In this document: positions 1 to 4,931 of the stretch, one piece after another | Position numbering within the stretch: the stretch's first letter is position 1 | How the letters are laid out: the number at the start of each line of letters is the position of its first letter | DNA from: Methanomassiliicoccaceae archaeon UBA480 | GTDB taxonomy: Archaea; Thermoplasmatota; Thermoplasmata; Methanomassiliicoccales; Methanomethylophilaceae | Length of the DNA stretch: 5,666 nt | Reading direction: 5' to 3' | Assembly (NCBI GenBank): GCA_002506425.1 | Contig: DAXO01000020.1 | Coordinates: 14,903 to 20,568 of the forward strand | Notes under the pieces: generated by a model | Seen by the model: only the letters and a program-made list of their open reading frames with translations | Databases searched by the model: none | Told to the model about the DNA's origin: nothing | Made by a program: the position numbers and the translations under genes

Positions 1-564
1 GGAAGGGTGTTCTGCATCGCCACCTGCGGAGGAAGCTCCGGTGGAGCCTGCGATCAGCTGAAGGAGGCTCTCGGCAGCCGTTTGAAGGTCGATGCTTGCT
101 ACGATGTCCGGATGCCCGACGATGCGGTGTTCTTCTTCGATCCTCCGTCCAAGGAGGAGGCGGAGACCATACTGCAATCCTCGGATTCGGAGATCGATGC
201 GATAGTATCATCCCTGCGCAGGAGGGAGGACGGAGATTTCCGCACGCACAAGGGCGACGGGGATTGGAGGGAGGCGTATGCGAAGTACGAGGATGCACGT
301 ACGACCGAACCCTTCTGGCTCACCGATTCCTGCATCGAGTGCCGCATCTGCGAGGAGGTGTGTCCAGAGCAGGCCATTAAGGTCTATCACAGGAAGCCCG
401 TATGGGATGAGGAGAAGTGCTCCCTGTGTTCGAGCTGCATCAACCTCTGTCCCAAGAAGGCGATCCAGTACGGAGATGATACTGTGAACCGGGGAAGATA
501 CATGCATCCGCTGTTCTACGAGCGCTCGCTCGGAGTCCCGTTCAGCCAGATGGGCGTCAGATGA
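1..564 (+). CDS. EFR1-type flavodoxin/ferredoxin fusion protein, 5'-truncated by the window edge
   Basis: The reading frame is open from base 1, so these are the last 187 codons of a longer gene. A GTG at 7 could be read as a start but lies inside a flavodoxin strand (VFCIATCGGSSGGA), so I reject it. The N-terminal third matches the second half of the flavodoxin-like domain of EFR1 proteins: the TCGG..GGA loop, then the VRMPDD segment. The C-terminal part carries two [4Fe-4S] motifs of the form CxxCxxCxxxCP, at bases 331-366 and 418-453, as in bacterial-type 2[4Fe-4S] ferredoxins. Such fusions are thought to move electrons between a flavin and iron-sulfur clusters in the cytoplasm of anaerobes; the partner here is unknown. 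All eight cluster cysteines are present. The stop TGA overlaps the convergent hydrolase gene. The family call is firm, the physiological role is not. Confidence 0.88.
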   Translation, partial: GRVFCIATCGGSSGGACDQLKEALGSRLKVDACYDVRMPDDAVFFFDPPSKEEAETILQSSDSEIDAIVSSLRRREDGDFRTHKGDGDWREAYAKYEDARTTEPFWLTDSCIECRICEEVCPEQAIKVYHRKPVWDEEKCSLCSSCINLCPKKAIQYGDDTVNRGRYMHPLFYERSLGVPFSQMGVR

Positions 565-1087
565 GCCTTCTGCAGAAGGGGAGGTCCTCGGTGGAAACCG
601 TTCTGCAGATCCTCTCTACGGCTGCGGTGTTCTCAGGATCCGTGGCCGATATCCCTCCTCTCAGGATGAATGCGGAGTATCCGTGATCGATGGCTCCGAA
701 ATACGTTGCAAGCACGCAGCAGTGCGAGACCATGCCAGCTATGACGACACTTCCGCATCCCAAACCGCGGAGGATCTCATCCAATTGGGAATTGCTGAAC
801 GCGTTCATCCCATCCTTCGATACCACCGGATCCCCCGGAACGGGAGGAGCGAGGCCTTCGGCGTAGGAGTCCCCGTCAGGAGGCTGACTTCCGTCGTACA
901 TCGGACCGCCGTAGGTGAGGTACACCACGGGAAGGCCCTCCGAACGGAAGCTGCGGATCGCTTCGTTGACGCAGTCCCTTGTCAGGAGCCAGGCTGAGCG
1001 GAGACCGTCCGTGGATTGGGCGAACTTCCTTTGAATGTCCACCAGCAGCAGAGCGACATCCCTCGCATATGAATCCCGGTCTTCCAT
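557..1087 (-). CDS. isochorismatase-family cysteine hydrolase
   Basis: A 176-residue protein, close to the usual 170-210 of the family. The catalytic triad is visible: Asp17 in LLLVDIQ, Lys91 in VVSKDGMNAF, and the nucleophile Cys124 in GMVSHCCV. The Rossmann-like core strands (LPVVYLTYGG, SVVIAGMVS, SAFILRGGIS) are in the expected order. Family members hydrolyse isochorismate, nicotinamide, ureidoacrylate, N-carbamoylsarcosine and related amides. The sequence does not show which substrate applies, and no enterobactin, NAD-salvage or pyrimidine-degradation genes are next to it. I chose the ATG at 1087 because the fold begins 10 residues later. The frame stays open upstream to 1282, but that extension (Ser, Arg and His rich) crosses the divergent promoter and the start of the next gene. 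The protein is probably cytoplasmic. Its 3' end overlaps the ferredoxin gene by 8 bp, tail to tail. Confidence 0.88.
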   Translation of the reverse strand: MEDRDSYARDVALLLVDIQRKFAQSTDGLRSAWLLTRDCVNEAIRSFRSEGLPVVYLTYGGPMYDGSQPPDGDSYAEGLAPPVPGDPVVSKDGMNAFSNSQLDEILRGLGCGSVVIAGMVSHCCVLATYFGAIDHGYSAFILRGGISATDPENTAAVERICRTVSTEDLPFCRRLI

Positions 1088-1136
1088 ATCCGAAAGAGCT
1101 GTTGCGGGTAGAATTTCCTTCCGCTCGTCCCGGCAG

Positions 1137-1151
1137 TCATTTTTATCTTCT
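1137..1151. promoter_or_regulatory. AT-rich core of a shared divergent promoter (TATA-like on both strands)
   Basis: The 92-bp spacer between the minus-strand hydrolase and the plus-strand transporter has one AT-rich block. On the plus strand it reads TCATTTTTATCTTCT, on the minus strand AGAAGATAAAAATGA. Read forward, a start site about 27 nt on would fall near 1170, leaving a leader of about 10 nt before the ATG at 1180. Read in reverse it would fall near 1117, about 30 nt before the hydrolase ATG. It is the only good archaeal TATA candidate in the spacer. Whether it works in both directions is inference. Confidence 0.45.
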
Positions 1152-1163
1152 ATGTCCGTGTCC

Positions 1164-1172
1164 GGGATGATC
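1164..1172 (+). promoter_or_regulatory. possible Shine-Dalgarno sequence of the VUT transporter gene
   Basis: GGGATGATC partly matches the archaeal Shine-Dalgarno consensus GGAGGTGATC (the TGATC end is exact) and ends 7 nt before the ATG at 1180. If transcription begins near 1170, as the TATA-like block suggests, most of this site would not be in the mRNA. The two readings compete. Confidence 0.35.
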
Positions 1173-1179
1173 CGATAGC

Positions 1180-1860
1180 ATGAGGAAGAATGATGGCGGG
1201 GGCTGTAAATCCAAACTGGCCGTGTATCAGTTGCTGATAGGTCTGTTCGTAGCTTGCCTGCTGATTTCGAATGTTCTCGCATCCAAGACCTTCCAGCTGA
1301 CGGACGGCATCGTTCTTCCCTGCGCGGTCTTCATCTTTCCTCTCGCATACATCGTCAACGATGTCCTCTGCGAGGTCTACGGTCTCCGCCGTACCACGAA
1401 TGTGATCCTTCTGGGATTCATCCTGAATCTGCTTGCGGTCGTCATGTACTGGATCGCCATGGCTCTGCCAGCACCGCCTTGGGGAGGGGAGGCGTCGGAC
1501 GCCTTCTCTGTCGTCATGGGGTCCTCTGCCCGCATACTCCTCGGTTCCTTTTCAGCATACCTGGCGGGTTCCATGCTCAATGCTCTGGTGATGTCCCGCA
1601 TGAAAAAGCGCAGGGAGCGTTGGCTCTTCGCCAGGTGCATCGGATCCTCGGTCGTCGGCGAGGGTCTCGACGCGGTCATCTTCCTGACCATCGCGTTCGC
1701 TGGAACCATGCCATGGGACGATCTGGCCGTCATGATCGTGGCGCAGGCTGCTTTCAAGGTCCTGTACGAGGTTCTCTGCTATCCTGTTACGAGGCGCGTC
1801 ATCCGTCGTGTCAAGGGTCTGCCTGATACGGTTCCTCGCGATGTGGATTTCGCATGCTGA
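1180..1860 (+). CDS. yhhQ: queuosine precursor transporter, VUT family (YhhQ-like)
   Basis: A 226-residue integral membrane protein with about six hydrophobic segments, at residues 15-37, 44-62, 73-96, 115-137, 150-176 and 182-205. Family hallmarks are visible: SNVLASKTF at the end of the first span, FPLAYIVNDVLCEVYG (53-68) in the second, SSVVGEGLDAVIF (156-168) in the fifth, and KVLYEVLCYPVTR (193-205) at the end. E. coli YhhQ takes up the 7-deazaguanine precursors preQ0/preQ1. In archaea preQ0 also feeds archaeosine in tRNA, so uptake for tRNA modification is the likely role; the exact substrate is inferred. The length is normal. The ATG at 1180 fits, with a short polar N-terminus before span 1 and a partial Shine-Dalgarno match. 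It is divergent from the hydrolase, and no queuosine or archaeosine synthesis gene is in view. Confidence 0.9.
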   Translation: MRKNDGGGCKSKLAVYQLLIGLFVACLLISNVLASKTFQLTDGIVLPCAVFIFPLAYIVNDVLCEVYGLRRTTNVILLGFILNLLAVVMYWIAMALPAPPWGGEASDAFSVVMGSSARILLGSFSAYLAGSMLNALVMSRMKKRRERWLFARCIGSSVVGEGLDAVIFLTIAFAGTMPWDDLAVMIVAQAAFKVLYEVLCYPVTRRVIRRVKGLPDTVPRDVDFAC

Positions 1861-1900
1861 AAGCAGTAGGATGGATGAATGGTCATGTTTCGACCTAACA

Positions 1901-1908
1901 TTTAATGA
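1901..1908 (+). promoter_or_regulatory. TATA-like box for the triplicated-unit protein
   Basis: ATTTAATG lies in the AT-rich 71-bp gap after the transporter stop. Its centre is about 27 nt before the ATG at 1932, which would put transcription start at the start codon itself (leaderless). No Shine-Dalgarno sequence precedes that ATG. A weaker AT-rich patch, AACATATT at 1923-1930, could serve a later start. Confidence 0.45.
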
Positions 1909-1931
1909 ACTTGTAATGCGAAACATATTGG

Positions 1932-3449
1932 ATGATAGGTCCAAGTGTCCATCCAGAAGATTCCGGACCGTCACTCCGCCTGAGGAAGGGGAAGATGGCA
2001 GTCTTCATGCCTCCGCTGGGGTACGAGGGCGACGAACCGCCGGCGGTCACGATACGCTGTTCCCGCGGCGATATCCAAGTCGGGACGCTGCCCAAAGGAG
2101 AGAAGAAGGGAGTCACATCGTCCGCCTATCTCTTCCTGGACGGTGTTTCTCCCTTGGACGGCTTCTCGCTGCTTCTGGACGGAGGCGAGGCATTCAAGCT
2201 TCCGCGCAAGGACTTCGTTCTTTTCGATCGTCGCGGCAGGACCGCGGAATACACGAGGGGGAGATCTTTCCTGGTCCGCAGGCCCGGCAAGGGTCCCGAT
2301 GTCGACAATCCGCTGTCCACCACCTTGTGGGAAGGCGCAGAAGTCGTGCAGTTCGATGCACCCGAACGCGGATTCGAGATAGCGAAGCCGTCCGTGAGAT
2401 TCCGCGACGGGCATTCATATCTGTACGTATCGAGATATGTCGGTCTCCCCGGCGATGAGTTCTGGGTATCGATTACCGGGGATTTCGGAGACATCGTCCT
2501 GGGACGCATGATCGGAGCCACATCTGGAGGCCTCTATATCGCCAAGGGAACGGAATTCAGGTTGTCTGACCATGGCGTAACGGTCCTGGACGGATTCGAT
2601 CTCCTGATCGACGGAAGGAAGGTCTTCACGAATCCCCAGAGCGACGTGAGAGCGTTCACGCCCCGCGGGACGGTGGCGGCTTTCCCGAAGGGGACGATCA
2701 CCGCGGTCTTCTTCGACGATGTGGATGTGGATGTGGATGCGGAGATGCTCGAAGAGCACGAGCTGACGACAGGCATAGTCTACCGCATCTATTCTTCCGA
2801 GAACCACATGTCGTTCAACGCGAAGGCGGCCGATGATTCGGTCTGCCGCGGCATAGAGGAAGAGCCGGACAGCACAGGGGATGCCGGAGGATACTACTGC
2901 CTCGACGAATCCGATGAGGGCGGCACGGGCCTCTCCATGGAAGACTATCTCGCTGCTCCAGCGGGATCGTTCGTGAGATTCACTCCGAGGATGGTGATGC
3001 ATACGTCGGGTATCGTCAGGTCGTTCTGCATATGCGTTCCCGAGTACAAGCCCCTGTCAGGAACGGAGCCGAACGTTTTCCTGGTACAGGACGGTGCGGA
3101 GGTCGATCTGGGGCAGCTCCCTATGGAAGGTCCTGTGACCTCGGAAACAGAGGTGGACATCCTCTCAAACGGTGTGGATCCTCTAGGAACCTTCTCGCTG
3201 AAGATAGAAGGGAAGGACGTGTTTTCGAGCAAGGCGATCAACATCCTGTTCTTCACGAAGGAGGGCATCAGGATATCGAAGCCTCGCGGCCGCGTCGTCG
3301 CAATGCATCGTCCGGAGCTGAGGCTTGGCGTCAGAGGGAAGTGCGCCAAGGTCCGCATGATCCGCTCCGAGGACTATTCGCGTTGGACGTTCGACGAGGC
3401 GGAGCTCGGAGCCAAGGGCGTGTTCTTCAACAGCAACGTAGAGGTGTGA
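1932..3449 (+). CDS. uncharacterised protein made of three diverged beta-rich repeat units
   Basis: I do not recognise a family for this 505-residue protein. It has no signal peptide or membrane span and is probably cytoplasmic. Three copies of one unit can be aligned by eye. Key anchors are LDGFSLLLDG (75-84), LDGFDLLIDG (219-228) and LGTFSLKIEG (418-427). Each is preceded by a GDIQVG / GDIVLG / AEVDLG element and followed by FDRRG / FTPRG / FTKEG. A later element recurs as VVQFDAPERGFEI, VYRIYSSENHMSF and VRMIRSEDYSRWTF. An acidic insert (297-344) separates units 2 and 3. I chose the ATG at 1932 over the ATG at 1995 (484 residues) because PSLRLRKG (13-20), upstream of the second Met, resembles PSVRFRDG (153-160) opening unit 2, and because a TATA-like box sits about 27 nt before it. 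The core faintly resembles TerD stress proteins (LDxSxFLL...DFVFYN), which is only a hypothesis. Confidence 0.82.
   Translation: MIGPSVHPEDSGPSLRLRKGKMAVFMPPLGYEGDEPPAVTIRCSRGDIQVGTLPKGEKKGVTSSAYLFLDGVSPLDGFSLLLDGGEAFKLPRKDFVLFDRRGRTAEYTRGRSFLVRRPGKGPDVDNPLSTTLWEGAEVVQFDAPERGFEIAKPSVRFRDGHSYLYVSRYVGLPGDEFWVSITGDFGDIVLGRMIGATSGGLYIAKGTEFRLSDHGVTVLDGFDLLIDGRKVFTNPQSDVRAFTPRGTVAAFPKGTITAVFFDDVDVDVDAEMLEEHELTTGIVYRIYSSENHMSFNAKAADDSVCRGIEEEPDSTGDAGGYYCLDESDEGGTGLSMEDYLAAPAGSFVRFTPRMVMHTSGIVRSFCICVPEYKPLSGTEPNVFLVQDGAEVDLGQLPMEGPVTSETEVDILSNGVDPLGTFSLKIEGKDVFSSKAINILFFTKEGIRISKPRGRVVAMHRPELRLGVRGKCAKVRMIRSEDYSRWTFDEAELGAKGVFFNSNVEV
1968..2381 (+). repeat. protein repeat unit 1 (residues 13-150)
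   Basis: Elements in order: PSLRLRKG, GDEPPAVTI, GDIQVGTLP, LDGFSLLLDG, KDFVLFDRRG, EGAEVVQFDAPERGFEI. The pattern matches unit 2 position for position with few gaps. The boundaries are judged by eye to within about 10 residues. Confidence 0.65.
2388..2819 (+). repeat. protein repeat unit 2 (residues 153-296)
   Basis: Elements in order: PSVRFRDG, GDEFWVSI, GDIVLGRMI, LDGFDLLIDG, DVRAFTPRG, TGIVYRIYSSENHMSF. The LDGF anchor lies 144 residues after that of unit 1. It contains a short Asp-Val run coded by a hexanucleotide repeat. Confidence 0.65.
2718..2738 (+). repeat. tandem hexanucleotide GATGTG, 3.5 copies
   Basis: GAT GTG repeats in frame and codes for DVDVDVD inside unit 2, just after the FPKG..TAVFFD strand. 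It is a small slippage-prone microsatellite. Gain or loss of a copy would add or remove two residues without a frameshift. Confidence 0.8.
2820..2963 (+). other. acidic, Gly-rich insert between repeat units 2 and 3
   Basis: Residues 297-344 have 13 Asp/Glu against two Lys/Arg, plus a GDAGG and an EGGTG stretch and two cysteines (305 and 323). Nothing equivalent lies between units 1 and 2, and it accounts for the wider spacing (199 against 144 residues) of the LDGF anchors. It is probably a flexible or metal-binding loop (inference). Confidence 0.55.
2964..3392 (+). repeat. protein repeat unit 3 (residues 345-487)
   Basis: Elements in order: GSFVRFTP, SGTEPNVFL, AEVDLGQLP, LGTFSLKIEG, INILFFTKEG, AKVRMIRSEDYSRWTF. 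This is the most diverged copy: the LDG of the anchor has become LGT. The protein ends 18 residues later. Confidence 0.58.
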
Positions 3450-3475
3450 GTCCCGAAGGAGCGCCCTGTGGTCCG

Positions 3476-3483
3476 TATAAATA
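3476..3483 (+). promoter_or_regulatory. TATA box of metY
   Basis: TATAAATA is the best TATA match in the window. It lies in the 62-bp gap before metY, with its centre about 32 nt from the ATG at 3512. A start site near 3506 would leave a leader of only about 5 nt, and no Shine-Dalgarno sequence lies before the ATG, so the transcript is probably leaderless or nearly so. Confidence 0.7.
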
Positions 3484-3511
3484 CGTCGCTGGATATCGTC
3501 TCTCGATTCAT

Positions 3512-4846
3512 ATGGGATTCAGGGATGAGACCAACATACCCGAGGGCCCTTTCAATCCGAAGGGCCAGAGCTTCGAGACCGTAATGCTTCATGCAGGGCA
3601 GGAGAGGCCCGATCCTACAACGGGGTCCCGCGCACCGCCCATCTATCTCACGACGTCCTACGTCTTCGACGACTGCGACTCCGCCGCAGACGTCTTCGCG
3701 CTCAGGAAGCCCGGGAACATCTACTCCCGTCTCACCAATCCGACCACCGAGGCCTTCGAGACGAGGATCGCTGCGCTGGAGGGAGCCACCGCGGCCATAG
3801 CCGTGGCATCCGGAGCGGCGGCAATCACATACGTCGTGGAGAACCTCACCCGTGCGGGGGACCACATCGTCTCCGCCAACACCATCTACGGGGGCACATA
3901 CAACTACTTCGAGCACACCTTGAAGTCCCACGATGTCGACTGCACGTTCATCGATCCCACCCGTCCCGGAACCATCTCCAATTTCGAGAAGGCCATCCGC
4001 GACAACACCAAGATGGTCTACATCGAGACAATCGGCAACCCCAATGCGAATCTCATCGACGTGGATGCGCTGGCAGAGATGTGCCATGCCCACGGGGTCC
4101 CTCTGGTCGTGGACAACACATTCGCTACTCCGTACCTCTTCAGGCCCCTGGACCACGGGGCGGACATAGTCGTCGAATCGGCTACCAAGTTCATCGGAGG
4201 ACACGGTCTGGTCCTCGGAGGAGTCATCGCCGAGAACGCCAAGTTCGATTGGGCTGGCTCCGGAAGGTTCCCCTGGATGGTCGATCCCGATCCCAGCTAC
4301 CACGGCATATCCTTCGTCAGGGATGTTCCCAATGCTCCGTTCTGCACCCGCGTCAGAGCGATCATACTGAGGGACATGGGCGCATGCATCTCTCCCGTCA
4401 ACTCGTTCGCGCTGATGATGAGCCTGGAGACCCTGTCACTCAGGGTCGAGAGGCACGTCTACAACACGCAGAAGGTCGTAGAGTTCCTCTCGGGGCACCC
4501 CAAGGTCGAGAAGGTCAACCATCCGATGCTGGAGGACAGTCCGGACCATGCCCTCTACCAGAGATACTTCCCCGACGGAGCAGGATCCATTTTCACGTTC
4601 GAGGCCAAGGGAGGGAAGGAGGGAGCCAAGCGCTTCGCCGACGCCATGGGCATGTTCTCCCTGCTGGCGAACGTCGCGGACATGAAGTCCCTCGTCATCC
4701 ATCCTGCCAGCACGACCCACTCGCAGATGACCGAGGAGGAGCTCCTGGCTTCCGGTATAAAGCCGTCCACCATCCGTCTCTCCATCGGATGCGAGAACAT
4801 CAAGGATATCATAGCAGACCTGTCCCAGGCCCTGGACAAGATCTGA
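3512..4846 (+). CDS. metY: O-acetylhomoserine sulfhydrylase (PLP-dependent, Cys/Met metabolism family)
   Basis: A 444-residue protein, slightly above the usual 420-430 for the family. It condenses O-acetyl-L-homoserine with sulfide to give homocysteine, the direct-sulfhydrylation route to methionine, in the cytoplasm as a PLP enzyme (usually a tetramer). Visible motifs: YSRLTNPT with Tyr71 and Arg73 (cofactor phosphate contact from the neighbouring subunit), the SGAAA loop (100-104), Tyr126 in IYGGTYNYF (stacks on PLP), Asp201 in VVDNTFATP (pairs with the pyridine nitrogen), and Schiff-base Lys226 in ESATKFIGGHG. The Asp-to-Lys spacing of 25 matches the family. The GGHG after the lysine and the DPSYHG segment favour MetY over cystathionine lyases or synthases. 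The frame stays open 160 codons upstream, inside the preceding gene. The ATG at 3512 is chosen from the TATA box and from homology starting at QSFETVMLHAGQ. No metX is next to it. Confidence 0.94.
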   Translation: MGFRDETNIPEGPFNPKGQSFETVMLHAGQERPDPTTGSRAPPIYLTTSYVFDDCDSAADVFALRKPGNIYSRLTNPTTEAFETRIAALEGATAAIAVASGAAAITYVVENLTRAGDHIVSANTIYGGTYNYFEHTLKSHDVDCTFIDPTRPGTISNFEKAIRDNTKMVYIETIGNPNANLIDVDALAEMCHAHGVPLVVDNTFATPYLFRPLDHGADIVVESATKFIGGHGLVLGGVIAENAKFDWAGSGRFPWMVDPDPSYHGISFVRDVPNAPFCTRVRAIILRDMGACISPVNSFALMMSLETLSLRVERHVYNTQKVVEFLSGHPKVEKVNHPMLEDSPDHALYQRYFPDGAGSIFTFEAKGGKEGAKRFADAMGMFSLLANVADMKSLVIHPASTTHSQMTEEELLASGIKPSTIRLSIGCENIKDIIADLSQALDKI

Positions 4847-4853
4847 TATCGGC

Positions 4854-4884
4854 TTCCGGACCGGGCCCCGATCCCGGCCCGGAA
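4854..4884 (+). terminator. GC-rich hairpin downstream of metY, possible terminator
   Basis: TTCCGG (4854-4859) pairs with CCGGAA (4879-4884), and CCGGG (4861-4865) with CCCGG (4873-4877). One A-C mismatch separates them and the loop has 7 nt. It begins 7 nt after the metY stop. The following tract (ATTTCTCTATCCTT) is pyrimidine-rich but has no clean T run, so it may be a terminator or a 3'-end-stabilising structure. A rival 7-bp stem (4861-4867 with 4876-4882) is possible. Confidence 0.5.
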
Positions 4885-4901
4885 GAAACCATTTCTCTAT
4901 C

Positions 4902-4909
4902 CTTAAATC
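4902..4909 (+). promoter_or_regulatory. TATA-like box of the membrane/zinc-ribbon gene
   Basis: CTTAAATC lies with its centre about 27 nt before the ATG at 4932, so transcription would start at or next to the start codon. There is no Shine-Dalgarno sequence within 15 nt of the ATG. It follows the metY hairpin, so the gene likely has its own leaderless transcript. Confidence 0.55.
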
Positions 4910-4931
4910 GGAGTATGCCATCCACCGATCA

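Noticed and set aside
7..9. GTG as the true start of the ferredoxin fusion gene
   Set aside because: It falls within a flavodoxin beta strand and the frame is open to base 1, so the gene begins outside the window.
1088..1282. 65-codon N-terminal extension of the isochorismatase-family gene on the minus strand
   Set aside because: It runs through the divergent promoter and into the transporter gene, has low-complexity Ser/Arg/His composition, and precedes a full-length hydrolase fold.
1861..1931. Possible small gene or RNA in the gap after the transporter
   Set aside because: The gap is only 71 bp, with no start codon plus ribosome site giving a meaningful frame and no stable hairpin; only the TATA-like box is supported.
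1808..2458. 216-codon plus-strand frame spanning the transporter end and the start of the triplicated protein
   Set aside because: It overlaps two better-supported genes in another frame, is Arg/Ser-rich and shows no domain.
2718..2738. GATGTG tandem run as a CRISPR or iteron array
   Set aside because: It is a 6-bp in-frame microsatellite without spacers, inside a coding region.
3032..3511. 160-codon N-terminal extension of metY
   Set aside because: It lies in another frame of the preceding gene, is Arg/Gly-rich shadow translation, crosses the metY TATA box, and is not part of the PLP fold.
3374..4303. 309-codon minus-strand open frame opposite metY
   Set aside because: It is antisense to a clear enzyme gene, with composition (Asp, Val, Gly-rich) expected from the complement of GC-rich codons, and has no recognisable motif.
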